Shown piece after piece: positions 8,301 through 16,484 of a DNA stretch of 64,000 nt (position 1 is the first letter of the stretch; the number at the start of each line of letters is the position of its first letter). The notes under the pieces were generated by a model, which saw nothing but the letters and a program-made list of their open reading frames with translations, was not told where the DNA came from and did no database searches. The translations under genes were made by a program, and so were the position numbers. The DNA comes from an uncultured Clostridium sp. (GTDB taxonomy: Bacteria; Bacillota; Clostridia; UBA1212; UBA1255): contig UQSG01000008.1 of the NCBI GenBank assembly GCA_900543695.1, positions 20,501-84,500 on the forward strand. The letters run 5' to 3'.

Positions 8301-9044
8301 ATGAAAGTTCCAGGGAAAATCAAAAAAATAATCGGGACGCGCACATATACCGAAAATACGGTCGGAAAATCCGGCGCGCGGGTTCTCTGCTTTGACGATA
8401 TGGTTTTAAAAATCGGAGCGGGGGAAGAGGAGGCCGTCATGATGGAATGGCTTTCCGGCAGGCTTCCCGTTCCGGAAATCCTGGCCTGCGAACGCGAGGA
8501 GGGCGCTTCATATCTTCTGATGAGCAAAGTAAAGGGCGACATGCTATGTGCCGAAACGTACCTGCGCCGGCCTGCGCTGCTGACGGAGCTGCTGGCCGAA
8601 GGCCTGAAATTGCTTTGGTCGGTAGATCCGTCCGGCTGCCCCTGCGCCCATGCGACAAATCAAAAGCTGAAGCTTGCCGAGTCGCGCGTTGAAAATGGAC
8701 TCTGCGACCGCGAAGGCGTCCGGGCGCCCGACCGCCTTCTGGCCTGGCTGAAGACGCATCAGCCTGCAGAGCGGCCTGTCTTTACTCACGGTGACTGCTG
8801 TCTGCCGAATCTGTTTACCGACGGAAAGAAAATTACGGGCTTTCTCGATCTGGGCGCCTGTGGCATTGCCGATCCGTATCAGGATCTTGCGCTCGCATAC
8901 AGAAGCCTGCGCGATAATCTGCGCGGGAAATACGGCGGGATTCCGCAACCGGGGGCTGATCCGGAGCGGCTTTTCAAAAAATTGGACATCGTACCGGATC
9001 GGAAGCGGCTTCGCTACTATATGCTGCTGGATGAGCTGCTTTGA
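8301..9044 (+). CDS. APH(3')-type aminoglycoside phosphotransferase-like kinase
   Basis: A protein-kinase-fold small-molecule kinase of 247 residues from this ATG, or 263 from a TTG at 8253 that overlaps the acetyltransferase stop. It shows the N-terminal TENTVGKSGARV loop, the brenner motif VFTHGDCCLPNL (catalytic Asp), and the metal-binding motif GFLDLGACGIADPYQDLA, in the order and spacing of APH(3') enzymes. Neither start has a strong ribosome site. It could phosphorylate kanamycin/neomycin-type drugs, but divergent chromosomal homologues often have other substrates, so resistance is only a possibility. Confidence 0.82.
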   Translation: MKVPGKIKKIIGTRTYTENTVGKSGARVLCFDDMVLKIGAGEEEAVMMEWLSGRLPVPEILACEREEGASYLLMSKVKGDMLCAETYLRRPALLTELLAEGLKLLWSVDPSGCPCAHATNQKLKLAESRVENGLCDREGVRAPDRLLAWLKTHQPAERPVFTHGDCCLPNLFTDGKKITGFLDLGACGIADPYQDLALAYRSLRDNLRGKYGGIPQPGADPERLFKKLDIVPDRKRLRYYMLLDELL

Positions 9045-9082
9045 ATTCATATTGCTGCAAAGAAAAAAGGAGCGTGTGAAAA

Positions 9083-9607
9083 TTGAACCTACTGATCAGC
9101 GACAGACCGCTGCCCGGCGGCTTGCCGGCACGAGAGGAAAACAGATATATTGATTTGACGCAGCTGAAGATCGCAGACTGTACCGGCTGCTTCGGCTGTT
9201 GGATCAAGACGCCAGGGAAATGTGTAATACGCGATGATGCTGTTTCCATATATCCGCTCCTTGCGCAAAGCGAAAGGCTGCTCTGCGTCAGCAGAATCCT
9301 GTACGGAGGCTATGGCGTGCAGATGAAGGCCGTGCTGGAACGCGCGATTCCCATACAGCAGCCCTTTATCCGTCTGTATCAGGGAGAAACGCATCACTTC
9401 CAGAGAAATACGACGGAAAAGGAGGCTGTTATCATTGCCTGCGGAAGAGAGGGAGCGCTTTCAGAGGAGGAACGCGCGCTTTTTCTCCGGCTGACCGCCA
9501 GAAACGCCAAGAACCTGCAGTGGAAAACCTGGCGCGTTCTCTTTCCGGCAGAGGAAGATACGGAAGCAGTCATTCGGAGGGAGGTAGACGCATGGCCGGT
9601 CTCATGA
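9083..9607 (+). CDS. flavodoxin-fold NAD(P)H-dependent FMN oxidoreductase-like protein
   Basis: A 174-residue protein with the family's TGCFGCWIKTPGKCVIRDD segment, containing the CxxCxxC-like cluster common in NADPH-dependent FMN reductases, and the flavin-side loop RILYGGYGVQMKAVLER. The first beta strand is shortened (MNLLISDRPLPGG lacks the usual GSPR loop). Start is TTG after AAAAGGAG. It overlaps the next gene by 16 nt, so the two flavoproteins probably form one unit. Substrate unknown. Confidence 0.75.
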   Translation: MNLLISDRPLPGGLPAREENRYIDLTQLKIADCTGCFGCWIKTPGKCVIRDDAVSIYPLLAQSERLLCVSRILYGGYGVQMKAVLERAIPIQQPFIRLYQGETHHFQRNTTEKEAVIIACGREGALSEEERALFLRLTARNAKNLQWKTWRVLFPAEEDTEAVIRREVDAWPVS

Positions 9608-10203
9608 TCATAAACGGCAGCCCCAGAGCGCCGCGTTCCAACTCAAAACGTCTGATTGCATTGTTTGCCGGCTTTTGGGGCTCCGACTTTCTGAAATACA
9701 GCGCGGCAGAACAAAAAGCGCAGGCACTTTTCCCGGAAATGGAGAATTGCTCTGATGTGCTTCTGGTATTTCCGCTATACGTCGACGGCATCCCAGCGCC
9801 GCTGCTGCGGCTGCTGGAAGCAATGGAACGATATGCCTTCCGGAAAAAGCCGACGGTACATGTAGTCCTTAACTGCGGCTTTCTGGAGGCGGAACAAAAT
9901 CAAATTGCATCCGATCAGATTCGGCTGTTCTGCAGGCAGAACGCTTTTCCGTTTGGATCAGTGCTGTGGATCGGCGCGGGAGAAGCGATTCTCGATACCC
10001 CGTTCTCATTTTTGGTAAAACAAAAGCTGAAGAGGCTGGCGTGCGCCGTCCGGCTGCGGGAACCCGTTTGCCTGAAAGTGACGATGCCCATTCCTAAAAG
10101 ATTGTTTCTGAAAGCGTCCTCCTCGTATTGGCTCGCCCGCGGCAGAAAAAACGGACTCGACCGGGAGCAGATGGCATCTGCACAGATCGAGTCCGACCGA
10201 TAA
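9592..10203 (+). CDS. flavodoxin-fold NADPH-dependent reductase-like protein
   Basis: 203 residues beginning GLMIINGSPRAPRSNSKRL, the FMN-phosphate loop of the NAD(P)H-dependent oxidoreductase family. VLLVFPLYVDGIPAPLLRLLE matches the second conserved segment. An upstream in-frame ATG exists at 9520, but GGGAGGT lies just before the ATG at 9592, so this start is chosen. It may partner the preceding flavoprotein; its role is not known. The 3' end carries a long inverted repeat (10152-10195). Confidence 0.75.
   Translation: MAGLMIINGSPRAPRSNSKRLIALFAGFWGSDFLKYSAAEQKAQALFPEMENCSDVLLVFPLYVDGIPAPLLRLLEAMERYAFRKKPTVHVVLNCGFLEAEQNQIASDQIRLFCRQNAFPFGSVLWIGAGEAILDTPFSFLVKQKLKRLACAVRLREPVCLKVTMPIPKRLFLKASSSYWLARGRKNGLDREQMASAQIESDR
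10152..10195. repeat. nested inverted repeat at convergent gene ends
   Basis: Outer arms CGGACTCGA / TCGAGTCCG pair perfectly (9 bp), and inside them GCAGAT/ATCTGC forms a second stem. It lies inside the 3' end of the flavoprotein gene, just before the convergent radical SAM gene. No T-run follows on either strand. It may block read-through between convergent operons. Confidence 0.55.
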
Positions 10204-10227
10204 CCGGTGATTTCGGTAAAATACGCT

Positions 10228-11466
10228 TTAAGCTCTGCGCTGCAGCAGCACGCCGACGAGCTCGTCAATTATATTATTGCCCCAGAACATGCCGGAGGCA
10301 GTCAGTGTAACCATTCCGCTCTTTCTTTCAAGCAGCCCCTCCGATTCCAGCCTTTGCAGGGTAAATGACAATACTGCCTCCAGATTGCTTCCAAGCCGGG
10401 AGGAATAGGCGGAAAGATCGGCGCGGCATTTTTGAAGATCATTGATCAATTCATCGATTACACGGTACTCGGGGCAGACGATGCGCCCCGCGGAACTGAT
10501 CCGGAGCTCGTCGGAAATCAGCGGGATTTCAGAGGAATTTCGATAGAAATAATTTTCCAGATTTCCTCCCGCGCCGTGGCCGATTGCGATGCAGCTTCCG
10601 CCTGTGTGCCGGATGCTCATATAATCATACCGGTCGAGCTCATCCCGCACGAGCTTGGTCAGCTCCAGAGGGCGGAAGCCGGCGGAGCCCAGATCGTCGA
10701 GTATTTCAGAGAAAAACCGATACTCCTGCCGGATGTCGAGCATTCCTTGCTTCTCCTCGCTGCTCAGCATTTGAAGCATCAGGGAGTAGAACGACAGGCC
10801 GGCAACGCCGAGCTCTTTGATTACGGAAAGATCCTCTTTCAAGGCCTCAAGGGACTGGCCGGGATAATTGTAGATTAAATCGATGCTTGTGTTCTTTATG
10901 CCGGAACGGATCGCATTGGCAACGCGTTCTGCCGCCTGGCCGCCGCTTCCGCGCCTGCCCAGGAGCTTTCTTGCCTTGTCCTGAAAGGTCTGGATTCCGA
11001 TCGAAAGGCGGTTGACGCCGCCTTCCAGGAGCGCGCCGAGCATTTCGTCGGTTAATTCGGTCGCCGAGGACTCCACGCTGATTTCCGCATTCTCGCGGAT
11101 GGAAAAGCTTTGTCTCAGTTCCGCTAAAATGATCCGCATCTGCTCGGGGAGGAGAGACGTAGGCGTCCCTCCTCCGAAATTGATGGCGTCGATCGGCGCA
11201 TCCATATAGGGATACTCTCGGATCCTGCGAATTTCCTCCGTCAGATATTTGTGATATTCTCTGCGCTTCAGACGATCCGGACGATGAAACGGGCAAAAGC
11301 TGCAAACCTTGCTGCAGAAGGGCACATGGATGTAAATCGCTCTGCGGCTTTTCGCCTGCCCGTTCAGAATGCTCCGGAGATACGCGTCCTTCGGCTGATC
11401 AAGAGTATAAAGTACTTTTAATTTTCGCGCCGCATCGTGATGCGACTTATATCTTGTCGTATACAT
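10228..11466 (-). CDS. HemW/ChuW-like radical SAM enzyme, probable anaerobic heme degradation
   Basis: A 412-residue radical SAM protein. The 4Fe-4S cluster motif CSKVCSFC follows IYIHVPF, then the SAM-binding NFGGGTPTSLL and ISVESSATELT and the GVNRLSIGIQTFQ segment of the coproporphyrinogen-oxidase-like family. It is the last gene of a hemin-type ABC uptake operon that starts with a flavodoxin. This is the context of ChuW/HutW enzymes, which open the heme ring without oxygen. Start ATG 11466 avoids the long overlap implied by an upstream TTG. Family is clear; heme as substrate is inferred from neighbours. Confidence 0.82.
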   Translation of the reverse strand: MYTTRYKSHHDAARKLKVLYTLDQPKDAYLRSILNGQAKSRRAIYIHVPFCSKVCSFCPFHRPDRLKRREYHKYLTEEIRRIREYPYMDAPIDAINFGGGTPTSLLPEQMRIILAELRQSFSIRENAEISVESSATELTDEMLGALLEGGVNRLSIGIQTFQDKARKLLGRRGSGGQAAERVANAIRSGIKNTSIDLIYNYPGQSLEALKEDLSVIKELGVAGLSFYSLMLQMLSSEEKQGMLDIRQEYRFFSEILDDLGSAGFRPLELTKLVRDELDRYDYMSIRHTGGSCIAIGHGAGGNLENYFYRNSSEIPLISDELRISSAGRIVCPEYRVIDELINDLQKCRADLSAYSSRLGSNLEAVLSFTLQRLESEGLLERKSGMVTLTASGMFWGNNIIDELVGVLLQRRA

Positions 11467-11485
11467 TTCCGGAAATCCGCCTGCT

Positions 11486-12613
11486 TCAGGACGAGAGGGC
11501 AAGCTCGGGATAAAGAATTTGCGCGAGCTTCTGATACGCCTCGGCGAAACGGCTGTTCGGCTTGTTGTGGAACAGTGATTTTTCCAGATAATATACTTTC
11601 CCGTCTTGAACGGCTTTCAGAGACTGCCAGACGGGATTGCTCCCGTAGGTCGACTCAACAAGAGCCTTTGCGTCGTCTTCTCCTGCATGGCACTGTACGA
11701 TGATGATATCGGGATTTGCGCTGAATACTGTTTCCAGATTGATTTCCAGGCGCTCTGCAGAGGATGCATTTTCCCATGTGTCAACGATGTTTACGGCGTT
11801 CATTGCGCTGATCATGCCGCCGACCACCGTGTTAGAGGTATTGGCCTGGAGGCTGTCTGCATTGACAAACATGCTGAATACGGAAGGGTTGTTTTCTGTC
11901 GGGCAGGAGGCGAGAATTTCGGTCACCTGGTCGAGCGCCTTCAGCGCCACGCTGTCCCAAAGCTCGCTTTTGCCGTTAATATTGCAGAAAACTTTAAACC
12001 ATTTCAGATAATCGGAGAAATCGTTGTAGCTTACGGCGATGACAGGGATACCGGCCGCCTCCGCGGGAGCCTGTATGGTGGAATACCCGCTCATTGCCGT
12101 GGAACATATGATCAGATCCGGCTGCAGATTAATGATGGTTTCCACGTCCCACTTCTTTCCGGAGGAGGACGTTGCAACAACGCTTACGCCGCCGTCCGCG
12201 GTAATGTCCCTTCCGATGTATTCCTGATAGAGGTCGACGGAGGTGTCGCCGCCGATGCAGCCGATCACCGTTCCGCCGGCCTCATACCAAAGCGTAGTAA
12301 AGCTGGCATAGAGATTTACCGTTTTCTGCGGGTTCTTTGAGATTGTAACGCTGCTCCCGTCCGCAGAAGACGCATCCGTAAAGGTTACCGCGTCGTCGGT
12401 TATGACGACCTTATCCGCCTCGGACAAAAATTCTGCTTTTAATTTTTCGCGAAGCGCTTCTTTTTCGCTTTCGGAAACGGCCGGCGTTCCTTCCGAGGCC
12501 TGCGGACTGCCCGATGTCCCTCCGGCGGGCTCGTCCGAGGCGCCGCAGCCGGAAAACGCCGCCATTCCCAAAAGCATACAAATGCACATCAAAAGCGATA
12601 CAAATTTTTTCAT
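11486..12613 (-). CDS. ABC transporter substrate-binding lipoprotein (heme/siderophore type)
   Basis: A 375-residue exported lipoprotein. The signal peptide MKKFVSLLMCICMLLGMAA ends in a lipobox (FSGC) at about residue 23, followed by a Ser/Gly-rich linker. The periplasmic-binding fold of the FecB/BtuF class is shown by VIGCIGGDTSVD, DVETIINLQPDLIICS, IPVIAVSYNDF and NPDIIIVQCHAG. It captures an iron complex, probably heme, at the membrane and hands it to the permease encoded upstream. A strong GGAGGA site precedes the ATG. Confidence 0.9.
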   Translation of the reverse strand: MKKFVSLLMCICMLLGMAAFSGCGASDEPAGGTSGSPQASEGTPAVSESEKEALREKLKAEFLSEADKVVITDDAVTFTDASSADGSSVTISKNPQKTVNLYASFTTLWYEAGGTVIGCIGGDTSVDLYQEYIGRDITADGGVSVVATSSSGKKWDVETIINLQPDLIICSTAMSGYSTIQAPAEAAGIPVIAVSYNDFSDYLKWFKVFCNINGKSELWDSVALKALDQVTEILASCPTENNPSVFSMFVNADSLQANTSNTVVGGMISAMNAVNIVDTWENASSAERLEINLETVFSANPDIIIVQCHAGEDDAKALVESTYGSNPVWQSLKAVQDGKVYYLEKSLFHNKPNSRFAEAYQKLAQILYPELALSS

Positions 12614-12629
12614 TTTCTTCCTCCTGTTG

Positions 12630-13421
12630 TTAAATCGTTTTAATCGGTATAAAATATGGACAATGGTTTATTGTATCTTCAAATACGGTTGCTTCGATTT
12701 CAAAAATTTCTTCCAGATTTTTTTCCGTCAGCACATGCGAGGATTCTCCTCCGGCATATACCGCGCCATTCCTGATTGCGAACAGAAGATCCGAATACCG
12801 CGCCGCCAGATTCAGATCGTGCAGCACCATGATGATGGTAATGCCAAGCTCCCGATTCAGCTTCCGGATCAGCTCCAGGACCTCCACCTGATAACTGATA
12901 TCCAGATAGGTCGTCGGTTCGTCCAGAATCAGAATTTCCGGTTCCTGGCAGATTGTCATGGCGATCCAGGCACGCTGGCGTTCGCCGCCGGAAAGCGTGG
13001 CGAGAATTTGATTCTGAAGTCCGGACAGGCCGGTCCGCTCCAAAGCGTTGTCGATAATAACGGTGTCTTTTTCCGTCAAGCCGCGTCCGAATTTCGAATA
13101 AGGATATCTTCCGTAGGAAACGAGCGTACGTACGTCGATGTCGGGGGGAGAGGTATGAACCTGCGCCAGATAGGCGATTTTCTGCGCCAAAAATTTCGGG
13201 GAATACCGATCCAGCCTTTTGCCCGCATAGATCACTTCTCCCTGCCTGGGAAGCACGGCCTTTGATACGGTTTTCAGCAGACTGGATTTTCCGCATCCGT
13301 TTTTTCCGATGATTGTCGTGATCTTTCCCTTTGGAAACTCCACGGAGAGATTTTCCAGTATTTTTTTCTTGCCATACTGTATCGTGATATCTTTGAATCC
13401 GAAATACACGCTGTTATTCAC
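12630..13421 (-). CDS. ABC transporter ATPase (FecE/HmuV type)
   Basis: A 263-residue ATPase. Walker A is IIGKNGCGKSSLLK, the Q-loop is IAYLAQVHTSP, the signature is LSGGERQRAWIA, Walker B is EILILDEPTTYLDI, and the H-loop is IMVLHDLN. Its start overlaps the permease stop by 4 nt. The GTG at 13421 lies inside the GGAGGTG ribosome site, so the real start may be the GTG four codons downstream. It energises uptake through the adjacent FecCD-type permease. Confidence 0.93.
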   Translation of the reverse strand: MNNSVYFGFKDITIQYGKKKILENLSVEFPKGKITTIIGKNGCGKSSLLKTVSKAVLPRQGEVIYAGKRLDRYSPKFLAQKIAYLAQVHTSPPDIDVRTLVSYGRYPYSKFGRGLTEKDTVIIDNALERTGLSGLQNQILATLSGGERQRAWIAMTICQEPEILILDEPTTYLDISYQVEVLELIRKLNRELGITIIMVLHDLNLAARYSDLLFAIRNGAVYAGGESSHVLTEKNLEEIFEIEATVFEDTINHCPYFIPIKTI

Positions 13422-14440
13422 CTCCCCTCACTGTGCCGCCTGCGGAGCAGGTATAAAAAGAACGGCGCGCCGATAAATGAGAGAATGATGCTGACGGGGA
13501 TTTCACCAGGCGGCATGATCACGCGTCCGATGGTATCGCAGACGGTTACCAGGGTGAAACCGAGCAGAATGGAAGCGGGGAAGAGATATTTATAATCAGA
13601 TCCTACGAGCAGCCTGGCAATGTGCGGCACGACCAGGCCGACAAAGCTGATCAAACCCGCTACGGAAATGGCGGCTCCCGCAAGCAGAGAGGATACCGCG
13701 ATCAGAAAGAAGCGGAAGCGTTCCGTTCTCAATCCGAGAGAATTTGCCGTTTCGTCGCCCAGCATAAGAATATTCATTTTCGCGGGAAGAAACAGGCATA
13801 TGAAAATCCCTGTCAGGGCGTACGGCAGAATCATTTGAAAGCTGCCCCAGCCGCTTCCGTTCAGGCCGCCCACCAGAAACCCGGACGCATTTCCCAGAGC
13901 ATCTGCGAAAAAGGTCTTGATCATATCGTTGAACGCACCGAAGAGCGCGGAGACCGCCATGCCGGACAAGATCATTTTGACAGGGCTGACGCCCCGCTGA
14001 TAGGCCAGCGCATAGATGAGCATCGTCGTGACAAACGCCCCGATGATCGAGCCTATGGGCAGCAGGTGGGAATAGGATGGAAATACGACGAGCGTAAGAT
14101 AGCCGACAAAGCTTGCGCCGCCGGTAACGCCGATTGTGGAGGGCGAGGCCATGGTATTGCGCATGACGCCTTGCAGAATACAGCCGGATAATGCCAGACA
14201 AATGCCGACAAAGCCTCCGACGAGAATCCTGGGAAAGCGCAGATTCCAGACGATCAGCCGCGCTGCGCTGCCGTCGTTAATAAATAAAGCCTTCCAAACC
14301 TCTCCGATGGAAAAGCGCACGGTGCCGATGCCGGTGCAGATCAGCAGCGAAAGAATACTGAGAACGGCAAAAACCGCGATGACAAGCAGCTTTTTTATGT
14401 ACGGACGATTCCGGTATTTTGCTTTTCCTGCCGCAATCAT
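13418..14440 (-). CDS. ABC transporter permease, FecCD family
   Basis: 340 residues with about nine or ten membrane segments. Family hallmarks are LRFPRILVGGFVGICLALSGCILQG near residue 70, SPSTIGVTGGASF, the coupling-helix region LGLRTERFR, and VAGLISFVGLVVPHIAR near residue 260. It would form a homodimeric channel for an iron complex. It overlaps the flavodoxin gene by 4 nt upstream and the ATPase gene by 4 nt downstream, so the genes are translationally coupled. Confidence 0.94.
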   Translation of the reverse strand: MIAAGKAKYRNRPYIKKLLVIAVFAVLSILSLLICTGIGTVRFSIGEVWKALFINDGSAARLIVWNLRFPRILVGGFVGICLALSGCILQGVMRNTMASPSTIGVTGGASFVGYLTLVVFPSYSHLLPIGSIIGAFVTTMLIYALAYQRGVSPVKMILSGMAVSALFGAFNDMIKTFFADALGNASGFLVGGLNGSGWGSFQMILPYALTGIFICLFLPAKMNILMLGDETANSLGLRTERFRFFLIAVSSLLAGAAISVAGLISFVGLVVPHIARLLVGSDYKYLFPASILLGFTLVTVCDTIGRVIMPPGEIPVSIILSFIGAPFFLYLLRRRHSEGR

Positions 14441-14952
14441 AATTTTTGCAGAAAAGAGCGGACCGCATTTTTTGCATCGTTCAGATCCGTTTCATTTGGA
14501 TGGCCAAGCGACAGCTTTTGCCGTTCAAACCGTTCCTGCGGCAAGTGGCCCTTTTCTCCCTCCGGAATTTTCAGGCGCTGCGCTGTTCTGCGCAGGTCGA
14601 TGCTTCCCTGGCAGAGAAAATGGCCGAGCAGCCTGTTGTTTTCCGAGGCGAGCGCCTCCACGCGCGCAGCAACCTCCTGTGCATGCTTGCTGTCTCTGGC
14701 CGCCCCGAGCGTACCGATTACAATGAGATTTTTACCGTTCATCTTACGGATCAGCGCGATCGTATCGTCGTCGGCTGTGCCGTGATTGCACCAATAGCAT
14801 AAAAGGAACGTGTCAAATCTCCGGATCACTTCCTCGTTGATATATCGGATATTGTAGGGCCCTACATGGTCGGGCACCGCTTCGGAAGCGGCCTCAGCCA
14901 GCTTGAAGGCATTCCCTGTAATGGTGGAAAAAATAATCGGTATCGTTTCCAT
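14437..14952 (-). CDS. flavodoxin, first gene of the heme-type uptake operon
   Basis: 171 residues. The FMN-phosphate loop is FSTITGNAFKLAEA (S-x-T-G-N), followed by a middle strand with LLCYWCNHGTADDD and a second flavin-side segment VIGTLGAARDSKHAQ. It probably supplies electrons to the radical SAM enzyme at the end of the operon. AAAGGA sits 7 nt before the ATG at 14952; the upstream TTG is too close to be used. The promoter in front carries two DtxR-like operators, so expression under iron limitation is expected. Confidence 0.82.
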   Translation of the reverse strand: METIPIIFSTITGNAFKLAEAASEAVPDHVGPYNIRYINEEVIRRFDTFLLCYWCNHGTADDDTIALIRKMNGKNLIVIGTLGAARDSKHAQEVAARVEALASENNRLLGHFLCQGSIDLRRTAQRLKIPEGEKGHLPQERFERQKLSLGHPNETDLNDAKNAVRSFLQKL

Positions 14953-14974
14953 ATTCAAATCCTTTCTCTTTTTT

Positions 14975-14990
14975 GTTAGTCATACCTAAC
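14975..14990. promoter_or_regulatory. DtxR/IdeR-type operator 1
   Basis: GTTAG-N6-CTAAC, the core of the DtxR-family iron-repressor site. Its centre lies 33 bp (three helical turns) from the second copy. Located in the 5' leader of the heme operon. Confidence 0.65.
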
Positions 14991-15007
14991 ATTGAAACGG
15001 AACAGAT

Positions 15008-15023
15008 GTTAGTTACGACTAAC
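15008..15023. promoter_or_regulatory. DtxR/IdeR-type operator 2
   Basis: GTTAG-N6-CTAAC beginning 2 bp downstream of the -10 box of the minus-strand promoter. It covers the predicted transcription start. Confidence 0.68.
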
Positions 15024-15025
15024 TG

Positions 15026-15054
15026 AATATAGCCGATTTTATTTTTCTTGTCAA
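15026..15054 (-). promoter_or_regulatory. promoter of the flavodoxin-ABC-radical SAM operon
   Basis: On the minus strand, TTGACA (15054-15049) and TATATT (15031-15026) are 17 bp apart. The DtxR-like operators lie immediately downstream. Confidence 0.8.
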
Positions 15055-15109
15055 TAGCGGCAGACAGAAAAATTTTTACTGCAGGTCCGCTCTCGTAGTA
15101 AAAAGATGA

Positions 15110-15140
15110 AACCCGCGCGGCCTTTGCGACTGCGCGGGTT
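15110..15140 (-). terminator. terminator of the spore-coat gene pair
   Basis: On the minus strand a 9-bp GC-rich stem (AACCCGCGC/GCGCGGGTT) is followed shortly by TCATCTTTTT. It lies 22 bp after the last coat gene. Confidence 0.8.
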
Positions 15141-15161
15141 CTGCGGCAAATGATGCTTCCG

Positions 15162-15407
15162 TTACTGACCGCTGAATTTCTGTCTCGCGGCATTGATTTT
15201 CTGCTGCTCGACCTGCTGCATCGGATACCAGCCTTTCTGAGACATTTTTTTATAGATTTCATTCTGCATGCAGAGCGTGTCGTTAAAGGCCTGCGTGAAG
15301 GCGCAATGAACGTCCGGGGTAGAGGACTCGATTGCTCCGTGCATCATCAGATCGCACGCGCCCTTCGTCGTAGATAAAATATTATCCATAATTACCTTAT
15401 CATCCAT
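15162..15407 (-). CDS. CotF-like spore coat protein
   Basis: An 81-residue, mostly helical protein. The segment YKKMSQKGWYPMQQVEQQKI is the characteristic end of the coat-F ferritin-like domain (YxxMxxKGWYxxxx). The N-terminus MDDKVIMDNILSTTKGACDLMMHG matches the first helix of the same family. It is expected in the spore coat or late mother cell. GGAG precedes the ATG, and a sister gene lies 15 bp upstream. Its presence is the best evidence that the host sporulates. Confidence 0.85.
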   Translation of the reverse strand: MDDKVIMDNILSTTKGACDLMMHGAIESSTPDVHCAFTQAFNDTLCMQNEIYKKMSQKGWYPMQQVEQQKINAARQKFSGQ

Positions 15408-15422
15408 TTTTCAGTACTCCTT

Positions 15423-15605
15423 TCAGTTCCCGTTCAGTAAGCTGTAAAAGCGGTTAAAGCTTTGCTGGTGCTTTTTGCAGAGTTCCTGCACAAAGCCTTT
15501 CAGCTCCGCGTCCTGCAGCTGATTTGCAAAATCGGTGCAGGATTTTTTCATCTGCTGTTCATGGCCGAGCGCATCCTCGATATAAAGAAGTTCCTTCGGT
15601 GACAT
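15423..15605 (-). CDS. small CotF-related spore coat protein
   Basis: 60 residues, helical. ELLYIEDALGHEQQMKKSCTDF and a C-terminal HQQSFNRFYSLLN match small coat proteins that pair with CotF-like partners. A good AAGGAGG is in front. It precedes the larger coat gene in one unit. I found no confident sporulation sigma-factor promoter. Confidence 0.75.
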   Translation of the reverse strand: MSPKELLYIEDALGHEQQMKKSCTDFANQLQDAELKGFVQELCKKHQQSFNRFYSLLNGN

Positions 15606-15716
15606 GTTTCATTCCTCCTTAATATTCTTGTGTATTGTCACGAAGCTAGTATCGTCCAAAAAGCTCGGAACTATACCAAATTTTCAATCGGTACGAAGCG
15701 CTGCCAGAGAAGTCCC

Positions 15717-15745
15717 TTGCTACGGCAATGCGGGCATGATATAAT
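15717..15745 (+). promoter_or_regulatory. promoter of the ABC-bceRS operon
   Basis: TTGCTA (15717-15722), 17 bp, TATAAT (15740-15745); 31 bp before the ATPase start codon. Confidence 0.7.
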
Positions 15746-15776
15746 CCCGACGTATCATCGGCCACGGGAGGGCTTT

Positions 15777-16484
15777 ATGAAATTTATCATCGAACATCTG
15801 TCAAAGCGTTTTGAAAAAAGGGAAGTCCTGCGGGATATCAGTTTTACTTTTGAAAGCGGAAAAATCTACGGTCTGCTCGGCAGAAACGGCGCGGGGAAGA
15901 CGACGCTTTTCAACTGCGTAAACCGCGACCTGAAAGCCGACAGCGGAGCGTTTTTTCTGGAGGAGGGCGGAACGCGCAGGCAGCTTGCGGCCGAAGATAT
16001 CGGCTACGTTCTTTCTACGCCGACCGTACCTGAGTTTCTGACGGGAAGAGAATTCCTGAAATTTTACATTGAGATCAATGAAGAAAGCATTGGAACGCCG
16101 AAAACTGCCGACGAATATTTCGATCTGATCAATATTGCGCCGGAGGACCGCGACAAGCTGCTCAAGGATTATTCGCACGGCATGAAAAATAAAATGCAGA
16201 TGCTGGTGAACATGATTTCGCGGCCTAACGTCCTGCTGCTGGACGAGCCGCTGACATCGCTTGACGTCGTCGTGGCGGAGGAAATGAAGCAGCTGCTTCG
16301 AGCGCTGAAAACCGACCGAGTGATTCTTTTTTCCACACACATTCTCGAACTGGCGCTCGACCTCTGTGACGAAATCGTGATCCTCAACCACGGCGAGCTG
16401 GAAGCCGTGGATAAAGAGAACCTGGACAATCAGGAGTTTAAGGATAAAATTCTTCAGGCTCTGCGCGAGGAAAGCCATGATTAA
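15777..16484 (+). CDS. ABC transporter ATPase
   Basis: 235 residues. Walker A is GLLGRNGAGKTTLF, the signature region is LLKDYSHGMKNKMQM (SHGM in place of SGGQ, as in many ABC-2 exporters), Walker B is VLLLDEPLTSLDV, and the H-loop is LFSTHILE. The chosen ATG follows GGGAGGG; an in-frame extension upstream has no ribosome site. It pairs with the overlapping 525-residue membrane protein and lies in one unit with bceRS, so a role in export or detoxification of an antimicrobial is possible. Substrate unknown. Confidence 0.92.
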   Translation: MKFIIEHLSKRFEKREVLRDISFTFESGKIYGLLGRNGAGKTTLFNCVNRDLKADSGAFFLEEGGTRRQLAAEDIGYVLSTPTVPEFLTGREFLKFYIEINEESIGTPKTADEYFDLINIAPEDRDKLLKDYSHGMKNKMQMLVNMISRPNVLLLDEPLTSLDVVVAEEMKQLLRALKTDRVILFSTHILELALDLCDEIVILNHGELEAVDKENLDNQEFKDKILQALREESHD

